A DNA stretch of 64,000 nt from Corythucha ciliata (GCA_038030265.1 CM075941.1:37200164-37264163); one strand, 5' to 3'. Shown: positions 45,140 through 57,839, counted from the first letter of the stretch. Numbers and translations: made by a program. Notes: generated from the sequence alone by a model not told the origin.

Positions 45140-46428
45140 GTGTAAGTGTTTGCAGTCGTAGTATTTTTTTTCGAATAAATTATAAGCAATATCCATGGAA
45201 AGTTCAGTAAGGAAACAAATGTCGGTCAGCAAAAACTTAAGAAATAAAAAAATTGAATGAATAGTTTATTTGTACAAGCTTACGCTATTACAATAGAACA
45301 ACAAATACCCATTACTATAGCCTTCTATGCAAGCAAAAATGTTAATGAGTTTAGCAATGTAACGTTAAGCAATGTAAGCAATGTAACGTTAGCAATGTAA
45401 CGTTGATGTTTTTACTGATGCTTCGGCGGATCAATTTCTTCAGGTTTCAAAGAAAATTTAAACAGAACGCTTTGTCTGACGAGCTCGAAGAAAAACATGC
45501 GGGGCAAAAATCTGCGAAGTCATGAAGTCGCGAGGAATTTATGATTTAAGCATTTCGGAGATGAGAATTCCGTATTTTTGACGAAGATTCGTCGTTTCCT
45601 TCGAATCTAAAATTTGTAACTTTGAAGAGATTCATTTTGGGATTTAACTCTGTCGTAAATATGTACGTATTAAAAAATGTAATCGAATTGTGGAGAAATG
45701 GATATTTATATTTTTTTCGCAGTTCCCTTGCAATCGAATTTTTCATTAATATATTCACGATGTAGAAGTCAAGAAACAAAACAAAAATGTTATCGCGGCT
45801 CGAGCATTCGCTATTTTGAAAGCTCACGAAACTACAAATTATTGATTTTGCTTTTATCGCGTTTTGCCTAAACACGGAAGGTAAATAATTTGTGTTTGAA
45901 AAACTAATTCATCCGAAGACTAACATAAATCCTATTGCCTGCCTGCCTGTGCGATGGTGAAATCACGGCAAAAATAAGTATACAAACCTCAAAAATTTTA
46001 AAACGCCGACGAATAGAACTAATTAACGCGTATTCAGTGAAACAATAAGGGCTTTTCGGGGTGGTGCACTGTACTGAAAATTGAATAGCTCAGCAGTAAA
46101 ATAAATCACCTACCTAATTTTTCACGTTTTTTCGAAGGAATGGATTTTTTCTGTAAAGAAAAAAATCCACTTTTCCAAGCTTTGTTTATGTTTCCTTAGT
46201 AAGAGTTAGTGCTTTTCCACGGTAGAGTCGTGAATTCCTGACAGTGGGAAACTCACTCGAAGTGGCTTATAGCTCCTCGCACTGATGAAAGCGAAACCCA
46301 TGGACTAAAAATCGTGAAAACCCCGACGACACACGTAATTTCGTTTTAAATCTGCAATTGATATATTTTTTGCATTTTAAATCATCATCACGCAGTTATA
46401 ATAACTCAAATGAATACCTGAACGGACA
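45140..46428. other. Intergenic, small AGCAATGTAACGTT repeat
   Basis: A short run of AGCAATGTAACGTT-like repeats lies at 45353-45403. A 109-codon minus-strand frame at 45546-45875 has no recognised feature. Nothing else supported. Confidence 0.4.
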
Positions 46429-46431
46429 ATA

Positions 46432-46773
46432 CAGGGTGGTACAAAAATGGAGTAAAAAATTCATTCTTCGATAATGGCCTATCATGCTTTGCTTTCCAGT
46501 TATGATTTTTTAGGAAAATTTTCCGAGAAAGCGTTGTTTTGTCCGAAAATCCGCTGTCTCTGAGCTTGAAATGCACTTTTCTGTGATGGCAGTTTTGAAA
46601 TCTATAGAAAAATTTTCATGGGAAAGTAGAGTGATATCAATCTTCAAAGTTGTCAAAACCACCATGAAACGATGCACTTTTGTTAAAAAGAAGATCCTCA
46701 TGAGTATTTTGTATCCCATTTTTGGTGTACTTTTACTCAAAAATTTGGGCATCACCCAAACTGGACCACCCTG
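46432..46773. mobile_element. MITE, CAGGGTGGT ends, TA flanks
   Basis: TACAGGGTGGTAC at the left and GGACCACCCTGTA at the right. The interior has GATGGCAGTTTTGAAATC, resembling module Q (GATGGCAGTTTTTAAATC), so this element is a distant relative of the P-Q-R inverted element. Overlapping short frames occur on both strands and are not convincing. Confidence 0.75.
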
Positions 46774-46779
46774 TATTCA

Positions 46780-48290
46780 TTTCTCAATCACAACGTATTT
46801 GCTCGCCGTTGGGTTTCAGTTATGTATACAGGGTATTCGGAAATTCGATGCTCAGCCGAAAACTGGCTTAATAGTACCGCTGATTTGTGATGGAAATTAC
46901 TAAATTTACTTTTCCGTAATTCAGCTTGGTTTTCGAGATTCCACCATCTTTAATTTTTTCGTGGGGCTACCTTTTTTCCGAAATACTTGCTCCCGGCCGC
47001 AGAATCAATTCAGGTCAAAACTTATTGGATCATTAGAAAGAGCGCACAATTTTCTTCAAAATGACTGTATTGTATTATGAATGGGGAACTTGCATGAATG
47101 TCCGATTTGAAAGAAAAGTATACCGGTGAATTGGCACTTGGACAGAAGGATATCAATGGTAGTTGCAGCCCGATTGGTGCATTTGGTGATTTTTAAATAA
47201 ATTTCAAAGTTCTTCAAGAGGGGATAGATGGTACGAGGGGAAATTACGTCAATCCCTAATTTTGAAGCATCTGATTAGGGCACTGTAACATTTTTTGTTT
47301 ACAAATAACAAGAAAAATTGTCCCTCTGAAAATGTGTCGTGCCCCCCTCTTCCTCACACCATCCATTTCATTAAAATAGGGTTTGACGTTATCAAATTCC
47401 CACTCAAAAATTTTAAAAATTCGCTCTAAAAAAATCCTTGATTGATTTCAATGTTTAATGTGAGCAATAGCATTGTGGAAGAGCCCTCTTCAATAAACAC
47501 CAGTGCTTGAAAAATGTGCAAGTGCAGTGAAGTTGCAAATGTGCAAGGTCATTTCCTCAGGGTGCTAAAGCTGACAACGAAAAATATGTTTTTTCATCTT
47601 TGTATCTTTCCCACGTTTTTCAGCAGCGATTATCTCCCAATCCTTGAAGGATTTTTTTTTTTTTTTTTTGGGGTCTATGGGAAAATCTTCCTAGTTTTCT
47701 CAACTTTCAAATAGAGTGCAATATTCTCGGCATTTACAAGTTTTCGTGAAGAAGTAGCTGTTTGAAGAGTAAAAGCCCATGGGCTTTGTGAACAATGAGA
47801 GACATTTTTTAGAGGAGAAGTATGTTTTGAAGTTGGAGTTAATGAGATGAGAGACAGGGACCTCTCGGAGTGTCTGAATGTACGCTATTAAATTACAAAA
47901 AGTATACAAGAATAGCAAAGATGCATTAATAGTAAAAGTAATAGAAAAAAATACAAAAAAAAACTGCCGATATTCGAAATTGGTGATAATGAATGCAGAA
48001 AACGAACTAATGGAGCAAAATGTTCGTCCTTGTGCGAAAAGGGACATCAACCAGGAATTTGGCAACGTTTTTGTGCATTACAAGAAGGCACAATCGTTGA
48101 AACGATAGAGAAAAATGAAAGGCCGAAGAAGTTGCATTTTCATCATTTTAACTGGTGTTATAGTAATGTAATAATAATGAACGATGAAGATTTAGGGGAC
48201 AGGACCCGCCAAAAAATCACGAAAAATTGCACCGAGGGTGCGCTCCAGTCTCCGTTTCGATCTCAGACCTTCAGCTGCCTGAGCTAGGGC
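46780..48290. other. Intergenic, one further element end
   Basis: TACAGGGTATTCGGAAATTC at about 46827 looks like the terminus of another element, with no partner found. Minus-strand and plus-strand frames at 47700-48108 are AT-rich and unsupported. Confidence 0.35.
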
Positions 48291-48535
48291 CGTATTCCGA
48301 AGCCGTGTGAAAATGCCGCAAAAAGCGGTTGCTATGGCGGGATAATGTTATTTCTTATTCCGCGTCCTTGGATCCCGCTTGCGGCATTTTTTCCCGACCG
48401 TTCAGAATAAGGCCCCTACTCGGTCCTGGGGCCGTATTCCGGAGCCGTGTGAAAATGCCGCAAAAATCGGTTGCTATGGAGGGATAATGTTATTTCTTAT
48501 TCGGCGTCCTTGGATCCCGCTTGCGGCATTTTTTC
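48290..48535 (+). mobile_element. Tandem pair of a ~140-bp hairpin MITE
   Basis: GGGCCGTATTCCG starts at about 48287 and again at about 48431. Each unit has GTGTGAAAATGCCGCAAAAA and an inverse CCGCTTGCGGCATTTTTT. The first ends GAATAAGGCCCC, the inverse of the head. The two units are about 95% identical. Confidence 0.7.
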
Positions 48536-48539
48536 TGTA

Positions 48540-50110
48540 TTATAATAATTTTCTTCCCATAAATACTAAATCACGGTATGTATGAAAAAATATCACCGCC
48601 ACAAAACAGGCACTCACAGAAGGAGAAGACAAATTAGCCTCTGCATCGAAAATTATCTGCATGTAGCCCAGGAGTCCCCCCCCCCCCATGCCCATGATTG
48701 TTTTGGACTGTCCCAGTAAAATTGCCTTTATGACGCGTGGGAGGGATGTGTGGTGTGTGTATAGTTGTATTGTCGCTCTAAAAATATGCTTTCGACGTCA
48801 GGTCTTAGTGAAAAAGCCCAAAACTTGTTTTTACTATTTCTGTGTTTGGACTGCAAAAGAAAAATTTTTTAAAACACCTAAAATACTTTAAACTAGATTT
48901 ACTGCACTTTAAATCCATGGTCTCTGGGGATCCAATATGCAGACAAAACGTCTAGAAATTATAATTATTTTTTATTGAATTATAATTAAATTTGTATAAT
49001 TAATTTTGTAATATCTGAATGAAAAATCTGGTGTTTATGCAGAATTGCCATAAACACTGGTAAAAGAGAATAATTTTGTTGAAGCGGTTTTTTTTTTGTG
49101 GGGTGAAGGGACAAGTTGCGCAGCCGGTAGGGGCGGCTCGGCGGACCGTTTCACCAATAATATTTTTTATATTTCTCAATACCTAATTGTTTCAGTTAAT
49201 AGCAAGAAAGGGTCACTCTTCTATGAAGTGACCCACATCATGTACCCTTCACCTGTAGCTCTGAAAGGCGAGAAATTTAGTTAATTTTTTTTTTTTGGCT
49301 TTGTGTACTAAGCACATTAGCCATAATTGAATTTGAATAGACCGCAACTATATTGCTAAATAATTGAAATCGTTGATTACTAGCAAAGTAATTTTGCTAA
49401 CGCGCGGGATATTCATAGAATATTTAACTGAAAAGCTCGTAATTCAGATGGTATCCATCTCATTAGTCGCACAAACAATAATGAACGGTGTTCGTTACCA
49501 AAGTTTTATCAAATTCAACGCTTAACAATATTTTAAGGCTTCTAAATCTTCCTCTTGCTGTCCACAAGGCTTGTTATACATCCAAGTATAATTATAGTTC
49601 ATTGTATAAGAGATGTTCCTTTTTAGGGCAATGCCGTTAAGGTGGCAAACAGTCTTCGTTGACTGAAAATATGCGAACGAAACACGAACAAAATAAAAAA
49701 GTATCGTCATAAGCAAAACTTATTTTTCTTCCAAATTCCAATTTAATATTTTTTGAATTTTTCACTCAACTTTCTCTCGAAGTATTAAATCGTTCATAGA
49801 ACCAATTAAAGGAGGTGGCGAGGGGCTGATCTATAAAATTAGCGACATTCGATATCGACAGTCAATCCTCTGATTTCATTCAATTTGGTTGAGTTAATTA
49901 ATGAAAGTATATAAATGATTGGAAGTAAATGGTGATTGGATCTAACGGATTTTTAAATTGGCTGACGGTTGGGGGGGAGGTATTGATGATTTTTTACTTT
50001 TTTACTGAATAGCTGCAGGGGGCCTATTCCCTAACCCAAGCTTGCACGTGCTTGAACCCCTGGAGTGGTTTAATATGTTGAATTTTGATTTATACCGATT
50101 CTGCCGTTTT
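48540..50110. other. Intergenic, no gene recognised
   Basis: AT-rich, several homopolymer runs; nothing supported. Confidence 0.4.
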
Positions 50111-50118
50111 ACTCCCAG

Positions 50119-50275
50119 GTTCCATGTCGTTCCCCTATGGAATGGAAGTATGGTGTTCGTGAAAAAATCGATAGCTGACTTCATATTCTTGATGTACAAC
50201 CTCACAAAGGTTGAAAAAAGTGGTTTTCGGCACGGCGTCGGTCTGTCGCTAATGACAGCGACAGCTGTCATATGA
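50119..50275. repeat. Dispersed repeat, shared with 58687-58830
   Basis: Shares the order CCATGTCGTTCCC, GGAAGTATGGTGTT, TGACTTCATATTCTTGATGTA, CAACCTCA and TCGG...GTC with 58687-58830 at moderate identity. Probably a non-autonomous element fragment. Confidence 0.55.
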
Positions 50276-50539
50276 AAAGCGCAAATCTGACCTTTGTTTT
50301 GAGAGAAAAACAAAATTATCGGACTTGTTCTCCCTGTACCGGAATGTCGTATTCAGTTATAATTTTCAAAACAAGCGATTTCAGAATTTTTAAATTTTTT
50401 TTCGGATTTCTCGTGAAATTTTAGTGCAAATTAACTGCAATATCGCGTGCAAAAAAATTGTCTTCAATTTTTTTTTTTTAAATTAAATAGATATATTCAG
50501 AAATGCATGCATATAACGCTGTAGCCGTAGGAGTCTACA

Positions 50540-50640
50540 TTGTCTGTCTTCCCTCGTTGAGGTGCGTCAAAAACGAACCGGTTTCGGCTGCTCGCCATCT
50601 TCAGCGTCTGGAAGTACAACTGAAACTCGAAGTTCAAACT
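50540..50640. repeat. Possible retroelement-end fragment
   Basis: GAACCGGTTTCGGCTGCTCG followed by CCATCTTCAG is a word order I associate with Penelope-like or similar retroelement ends in invertebrates (from general knowledge, not tested). No coding part is nearby. Confidence 0.3.
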
Positions 50641-51735
50641 TGGTCGGTTTCTAGGCAACGCTAGAAATTAAAATATTGGAACATAATTATAATTTTGTCC
50701 ATGTGTGGCCATGGCTTTATTGATGGAATACATTTTGACGGATTTCTCAGAGGACTTTAAGGTTATTGACTTGACAGAAAAAGCAACATGTCAGTTGGTA
50801 ACGCTGATCCTGTAACCTTTAAGCCGCTTTCACGTGCAAGCTTTGGCCAAGCTGAGCTGTGGGTGACAAGTTCTAGCTTTGGTCTGTGGGGGCCAGAGTC
50901 CTTCACAATGTTGTGGTGGACGAAGCCATACACGGAAATAAACTTCATATCTTGTGACGGTTACTGGAAGGTGAAGGATTTTGTTTGCTGTTTTGCCCTT
51001 ATTTGCGTATATAAAACGTATTTTTAAGATAGTGCATCATCGCGTCAAAATTCATAGCATGTATTGCATTTTCACTCTCAGCGGTCGTCAACCTGCATTT
51101 TCATCGCTGTTATTATTCTGATTTTTTTTCTAGATATCTTTATTATCATTTATAGGTATCTGTATTACAACAACTAAGCCGGAGGCCATCAAGACTTACA
51201 ATTAATTCTGAAATAATAAAAAAAGTCAAAACGGGAAAGTTCCGCCTTGAGGAAAAAAACTCATTAATTTTTCGATCATTTAGTAAAAAAGAGTCACTAA
51301 TTAATCACAAGCACTGACTAAATGTCGTTAAGTTTTCTTTCAAGTTTCAATTTTCATGGGGTTTTCAAGTGGTTGAGCAATGAAATAATTTATATCGTTG
51401 TTATAATTCACGAATCTTGAATTCGTTAATACAACTTTTTCCCCTGTGAATGACACTTTTTAAACGGAATGTATGGAGTTTAAAAGGCAAGGGATTGTCG
51501 CAATTCGTTCCTCGAATTTAGAGCCTGACCCAGTAATAAAACAATAATTTGGCCCATGCGACACTGACTCTCAAAAGTTTGAGCCCTTCAGTTAATATAA
51601 CGTGAAAAAGAGGCCATAATTCATGCAAAATGTCCAAGCATCAGTTTGTGTCCACGACGATGAGACCTTATAGACGATTCTGTAACTGTAACTTTGGGGT
51701 CATTTTCCAAAGAAAATGAATGACTTCCGATACCT

Positions 51736-51887
51736 TAAGCCGGGTTTTCCTAGCAACGCAAAACGCTCAGCGCTGCAGCGTGTTTTAAATTTATTTCTAG
51801 TTACCACATTTTTTACTTTTCGACTGGGAAACAATTTAAAAAGGCGCTGCGCTGACCGCTTTGCGCTGCTAGGAAAATCTGGCTATA
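51736..51887. mobile_element. MITE, AGCC[G/A]GRTTTTCCTAGCA ends
   Basis: The left arm GGGTTTTCCTAGCAACGCAA and right arm TTGCGCTGCTAGGAAAATCT are inverted, with CAGCGC palindromes inward. About 150 bases. Confidence 0.75.
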
Positions 51888-51889
51888 AA

Positions 51890-52695
51890 GTTGTAGAACC
51901 ACCCCCTTCCCGCAATATGTGCTCAATTTAATGAAATTCTATAGAACAAACTGAAGGATGAAAAAGAAGCACAAGGAAAATATGAATAAAAATCATACTT
52001 TTTATTCATAAATTGATGAGGAAATGCTCGGAAAAAAATTAAGCATAAGGTGATGCTCCTTTTCATTCATAAGGCTGAAAACCTAAAGCCACCACTCAAG
52101 TTGCGGTCTCGCTAAGGGTTGGTTTCTGAGTACGGTCCCAAGTCAAATGCACTCGATCGAATGAGACTTGAATTCGTCTGCATCCCTCTCGCCTCTACAA
52201 TCGTAACACACCACTGTCATCCTCCTGAACAGCTTTTGAAACTACTGCGAAGGTAAAAATTTTCTGAGCACGAAACAAAACTCACGCACTGTTCTTTCAC
52301 TTATTCGTTAGATACGGAGTTTACATACAAAACAGGGAAACTCCGACATTTATCGTAGATTCCGTCCGTATCCATTCACATTCATTAGTTGGGCTACCTA
52401 TTTCTAATTTTTCAATTCTGAGGCAGTTGACAGTTATATGAAGTGTTGTACAGTTCTTTTCTTCTAGACGTTTAGGATTTACGGCCGCTACTCGTGGTAT
52501 CTCGTACCCTCCTGAATTAAGATTTCTGTTCTTCTGATCTGCAAGGTTTCTGAGGCATTACGGTGGTCTTTAGGAATTTTGCAGCTTTGTTTTAAATTCA
52601 GCAGTACGATGTTCCGTATTTTTTAATTTCTTTCTTTCTGTCTGTGTGATAGACTATAGAGATATAAAAAGACAAATTGTTGAACTATAAAAAAA
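51890..52695. other. Intergenic, no gene recognised
   Basis: Nothing supported between the MITE and the 3' end of the minus-strand gene. Confidence 0.4.
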
Positions 52696-52699
52696 TATT

Positions 52700-52705
52700 T
52701 TTATT
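52700..52705 (-). terminator. Poly(A) signal of minus-strand Cys/Thr-rich gene
   Basis: AATAAA on the minus strand, 53 bases after the stop. Confidence 0.65.
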
Positions 52706-52757
52706 CATTCCAAAATGTGAAAATAATTTAAACTAGCCGGTTATAATTTAGTTCAGT

Positions 52758-54286
52758 CTAGCACCAGTCAATGCAAGTTTTCCCGCAAGCAGGCTTGCAG
52801 GCCGCAGACAAGCAGGGCAATTGGTAACCGCACGCGCACGGATCACAACAGGGATCACAGGTGGCCAAAGGCACCGTGGTACACATAGTGGTTTTACTCA
52901 GAACGGGATTGTCATGGGGCACGGTCGTACACGTTGTCGTTGTCTTGCCGCAGGGCGTGGGCAAAGTGGTACAGGTGGTGGTCTTGCCGCAGCCGCACGA
53001 CACGGGTAAAAGTAGGCCGCGGTTGGAGCAGGACGGAATGACTGGGCCGCAGCTGAGACCTGAGGCGAGAAGTTGTCGAGCAATGCCGAGGGGCAGAGGC
53101 AGGTAGACGATGGACGGAAGTTTGGGAGCGACGCAGACTTTTTTCTCAGTGCAAATGGTACAGTCATTGGGGAGTGTGGTGCAGCATGTGGTTTTGGGTC
53201 CGCAAACGGGAAGACCAAGTGATGAGGGGCAGAGGCCTGGGAGTCCGCAGTTCCAGAGATTGAGACTCTCAACAAGAGCACTCTGAAAAATAAGATAATT
53301 GTTGAAATACGAATAATATGTTAATTTTATTGACACAATAACAGTGAAAAGGTCAATTGTAGAACTTTCTATATGTGTACAAGAACGCAAAACTCAAGTT
53401 CAAAATTTAGCTTCCCTAATTAATTACTAAATTTCAAACGATCGAAAACCAATCACTGACAGTTCGTTGGCTTTTTGGAAAGATATTTTGTAGTAAAATA
53501 CACTATTGCAAAAGCGAGCTTATCCTTCTTCGAAATAAATAAATAAATAAAAATTATAGAATGCAGCTGTTTCATAAAAGTAGGGCACACAAATCTCAAA
53601 TATTTTGCCTGATTTGGTTGCAAATTACGGGATCTTATTTCGTTTATTCATTTTATAAATAAAAACAATTGGAGCATCATTCAATCAATGTTTCCTCATC
53701 CTCACTACTTATGTCTTCATTCTTTTGATCAGCTTGAGTTATGTTTATTAATTGATTCCTCCTTCCACCTCAAAAATAAACTTTGCGCACGATGAAAATT
53801 ATTATCAGTGATTCATTAGTACATAAGATTTATTTATTTATTTATTTTTTTAAAAACACACATATTTTCCTTCCGTGTAAAATACGCCCTGATAGACGAT
53901 GTAATATGGCACGTTGGCTAAGTGGAGACAATCGTATTGTTTTTTTATGAATAGTAAACAAACAATCTACACATCGCGTTGTTTTATTTTTCGATTTACC
54001 CATGCAATAAACTTTAAAAGAAATAGGCGGCAACGGAAAAAAGAAAGGATAAATCGTAAACAAACTGAAGAAAAAAAATGTCTTGCCCTATTTCGGCAAG
54101 TGTCAACAATAATTACCCACAGAGGAGTCAATAAACGTTTCAAAAAAACCCCACGAATGAACTAGATTCGTTAAAATGGAGTAAAATTCAGAACGCATCC
54201 TAGCAAATAGATACAATTTTATCCCATGTCCTCCTCACCTGAGCAACGAGTAAAGCCACTACGGCAGACCAAACTGGAGACACCAT
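52758..54286 (-). CDS. Cys/Thr-rich secreted protein, two exons
   Basis: Exon 1 (54239-54286) encodes MVSPVWSAVVALLVAQ, a signal-peptide core, with donor CAG/GTGAGG. The intron is 53283-54238; the acceptor is TTTTTCAG; phase 0. Exon 2 is 52758-53282; 190 residues in all. The product has about 26 cysteines and four KTT[T]xCTT[L/V]P repeats, a hydrophobic Leu/Pro stretch (about residues 70-95), and a tail of CDPCCDPCACG type ending CIDWC. An in-frame ATG inside the intron (frame start at 53390) would add 36 residues, but the clean acceptor and the upstream signal exon argue against it. The gene layout (mini signal exon, phase-0 intron, TATA about 71 nt upstream) is the same as in genes B and C, though the sequence is unrelated. 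I do not recognise the family; a disulfide-linked extracellular structural protein is inferred. Confidence 0.8.
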
Positions 54287-54349
54287 CGTAATACAACAAA
54301 CTTGTCTTTTAGGCAACTAAAGAATCCGATCACAATGAAGGCGGATGAG

Positions 54350-54357
54350 TATTTATA
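54350..54357 (-). promoter_or_regulatory. TATA box of the minus-strand Cys/Thr-rich gene
   Basis: TATAAATA on the minus strand, starting 71 bases before the ATG. Confidence 0.65.
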
Positions 54358-54359
54358 CG

Positions 54360-56275
54360 TCGAGGAAGTAGAAGAAGTTTGTCTTAGTATGGACACGTAC
54401 TTCCTGGTTTAGCACGTAAAAAATTGTGGTTTTGGGAAGAGAATTTTCTCGAGAGAATGCAACATGGGGGGACGGATCTTGCCCTACAGTCTCGTTCGGA
54501 ATCAAAGCAAAACACGCTTGGCTCTTTGAACGAAGGTATTCTTTTTTCTTTCGTGACATTTTCCCTTAATTCTGGTCATAAATTTCCCAATAAATTTGTG
54601 ATAAGCAATAAAAATAATTTAGCGTCTATCAAGTTCCAGTTTAAAGCCAGAGCAATATCCCCCAAAAATTGTAAATAACGTGAGCGTCCACAAGCTACCA
54701 TGTTTAATAGAAATTTCGATTTCGAGAGACAACAAACGCGTCTAGAGATCTAGAGGCTCTTTGATAGGCTTCTCAAAGTTTTAGCTGTTGAGAGTAGGCC
54801 GTATATGTCAAGTCACCTTTCTAGTTGAGAATATCAAATAGCCTATTCTACAAAATTGGCAACAGTCTATCACCTGAGTTCATTCAATTTGGTCGAGTTT
54901 GAAATGAAAGCATAATTATTATTTACAGCTGTCAACCCACCTCTCTAGGTGATTTTGCCTTCGACCTCACAGCTTTATAGCTAAACAGGCCACACGAAGC
55001 GAATTACATGTACGACTTAGTATAAAGGGAGTAATCATACATTACGTGACATCACTCACGTGTCATGTGAATGAATGAAGAACATGATTGCTCTATAATT
55101 AGAAATACAGTCGACTCTCGGCTTCTTGAACGTTCATTAATTCAAACATTTACGAAATTCGAAATTTTTACGGGTTTGAAGTTTTGCAGTGCATTTCGGT
55201 TTCACTCCGTAATTGGGAATCGAAACGGCGATAACATTGACCAAGAGCTCGCTGTAATTCAAAATTCCTCTGACTGAACTCTCGGCAACTTGAAGTTGCC
55301 ACCTCCAAATTTGATTCCTGTTGGCCCATTTGGTCTAGTATTACGACATTTACCCAACCTCCCTCTTCCACCCTCTAAAATTCTGTGGAATTCCCCGTCT
55401 AACTATTCTCAAAAATTTCAGTTGTTTTTCTGCCTTTTTAACTTCTAACAATTATAGTGTCGTGGCTAGTCAGCTCTGGAACTTTAAGGTCGAGTTCCAG
55501 TTGACAAACTCTCTCTTAGTACTTTATCAGCACATAAATACTTTTATCAAAGAAAACAGTGTGTATGCAGATTCTTAATTGAATCTCCAAAAGGCATCCC
55601 CGTGTATAGGATATTCATGAGAAAAGTAAAAGTTGGACAAGTTAATAATTAAATTTAAATGGTAATGGCCGACAGTCGTTATACGAGTCGTTGACTCTTG
55701 GGTAAGAAAAGACATTCCTTTACAAACAACAGTACTGAAACGTTGAAAATGGACTAAGGTGGTTTTGATTAAATATTGCGGAGTTAATCATTCTTGTAAT
55801 TGAAACTAAACACACAATTTTCACAGAGATATACTTACAACTACAACTGTACCTACATCAGCTTGAATTTTCGTTTAATATTAAAATGGATAAGATACCA
55901 GGGTTTTTCGTGCTAAAAACGAATGATTTTCGCGCAATTTAGGCGAAAAACGTTATCTGAAGTACCTATCGTTGATGTACTTTTTTGCTATTTTACTCAT
56001 TTGAAGTATTATTTATAATGCACTGTGCAGTACTGGAAAATTATTCTAGCCCAAATAGTGATTGAGCTCGATAGGAAGGCGTTTCTAATAAATAAGTATT
56101 TTTACTATGGGGCGGATAAAGAAGGAGGCCTATAGTATAGGCACGGACCTCAAGCCTAGAAAAAATTTCCCCAGAGAATTTATATCTTGTAGGTACCATT
56201 TCTTAGAAAACGCTAATTCGGGAAATCTTGAGGGCACTTTATCAGAGAAAAAAAAATCAATAATTCTTGGTAGAA
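54360..56275. other. Intergenic, no gene recognised
   Basis: No domain-bearing frame, no clear element. Mixed AT-rich DNA. Confidence 0.4.
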
Positions 56276-56279
56276 AAGA

Positions 56280-56640
56280 AAAAACACGCTAATTCACCAC
56301 CAAACCCGGAAAAAACGCTAATTCGCGGCTAAAATTAAGAAAAAGCTCTCACTTTCCGCTAAAATTGAGATAAAAACACAGATTATTCGTGACTATATTT
56401 CAGAAAATGCGTCATAATTCACTGCCAAAATTAAGAAAAAGCGCTAATTCACTGCTAAAATGGAGGAAAAGGTGTCAGTTCGTGTCTAAAACGTTAATTC
56501 ACGACAAAAATCGAGAGAACGCCAATTCGCGGTTCCAGAGAACACTTCATGGCTTTATGACTATAAAAAATAAAATCGCTAATTCATAGCTAGAAATTGG
56601 AAAAACACGCTGATTAGTTGCTAAAACTGGGTAAAAGCGC
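56280..56640 (+). repeat. Decayed ~29-nt array, GCTAATTCGCGG type
   Basis: The best consensus-like units of this family lie here (GCTAATTCGCGGCTAAAATT at about 56317, then AAGAAAAAGC). Units drift to 56640. Confidence 0.75.
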
Positions 56641-56705
56641 TATAATATTATCTTCATACTTATTATCTTATACGTATATACTTATCTTACTTAACTTATC
56701 TTATA

Positions 56706-57193
56706 TTATGTCGTATCCATGTCGAGTAATTGTCCATTTCACGAAATGGATGTCCATTTCACGAAGTGGCTCCACTTGCCGTAACTTCAAAAAATTACGA
56801 CATCTGGACAAAAAAATTGTCCATTTCTTGAAAAGGAAATCGTGTTTGTCCAGTTGCTGAAATCAAGCTTCCATACTACAAGTGGATGCAACAACATTAT
56901 CCATTTCGTGAAATGGATGAGTGAGGAATCTCAGGTGCTGGAACAATTTTTTTTTATTTAAAAAGGTTATTTTACTAAGCACTCAAAAACCCGCTAAAAA
57001 ATGACGTTGTGCATCCGCTTGCAGTAAGAAAGCTTAATTTCAACAACTGGACATACGCGATTTCCTTTTCAAGAAATGGACATTTTTTTGTCCAGATGGC
57101 GGAATTTTTTGAAATTACGGAAAGTGGAGCCACTTCGTGAAACGGACATCCATTTCATGAAGTGGACAATTTCGCCAAGTGGATGCGACATAA
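56706..57193. mobile_element. Foldback MITE, TATTATGTCG ends
   Basis: Arms of about 165 bases are inverted: TATTATGTCGTATCCA pairs with TGGATGCGACATAATA; GTCCATTTCACGAAATGG and CCATTTCATGAAGTGGAC pair; GTCCATTTCTTGAAAAGGAA pairs with TTCCTTTTCAAGAAATGGAC. The arms themselves contain short palindromes around TCCATTTC. It separates two GCTAATTC arrays. Confidence 0.85.
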
Positions 57194-57239
57194 TATATAC
57201 TTATCTCATATACTTACTAATCAATATTAATAAAATTTT

Positions 57240-57780
57240 AAACAAGCTCTCATTTGCAGTTAAAATTGAGGGGGCAATACACTAATCCATGGTTATATTT
57301 GAGAAAAGACGTTAATTCACTACTGCAATAAAGAAAAAACGCTAATTCGTGGATGAAATTGAGAAAAGACGCTCGATCACGGGACGAATTTGAGGATGAA
57401 CACTGATTTGCGGCTGAAAAGAAAAAACTCCGGTTCGAGATTTCAATGATGAAACTTCTAGGCCAAAATTGAAAATAATTGCTAATTTGCTGTTCCTGAG
57501 GGCAAGTTTGCACCTATACGGCCTAAAACTGAGAACATGACTGAACTGACATTCGCTCCAGAAATTGAAAAAATGGGCTCGTTCACGGGTAGAAATTATG
57601 AGAAAAAACACTTGTTTTTGGATGAAATAAATTCAGAAAAAATGCCTGTTCGCGTTTTATGGAGGCATCACTTTGGCTAAAATTGGGAAAAATTTGGAAT
57701 TTGTTATTTTGTTGTTATTGGAAGCAATTTCATGACGAAATTTGAGAGAATAGTGCTCGAGTGCTGTTGCTTTGGCCTGG
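57240..57780 (+). repeat. Decayed ~29-nt array, GCTAATTCG type
   Basis: GCTAATTCGTGGATGAAATT, GAGAAAAGACG and similar units recur; continues the 56280 array past the foldback MITE. Confidence 0.65.
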
Positions 57781-57839
57781 CTTGGCTGTAATTGAGAATA
57801 AGAGCCAATCAGTGACAGTCGTTTGTATCAAAAAGTCAG

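Noticed and set aside
47700..48108. Frames of 121 (minus) and 76 (plus) codons
   Set aside because: Low-complexity Phe/Lys-rich translations of AT-rich DNA, overlapping on opposite strands.
50788..51027. 79-codon frame with a possible donor after YWK at about 50970
   Set aside because: Looks somewhat protein-like, and so does the antisense frame, but no family is recognised and the acceptor is ambiguous.
53283..53390. N-terminal extension of the minus-strand gene from an ATG at 53390
   Set aside because: It would translate intron sequence. The CAG acceptor at 53283 and the signal exon at 54239-54286 give a better gene.
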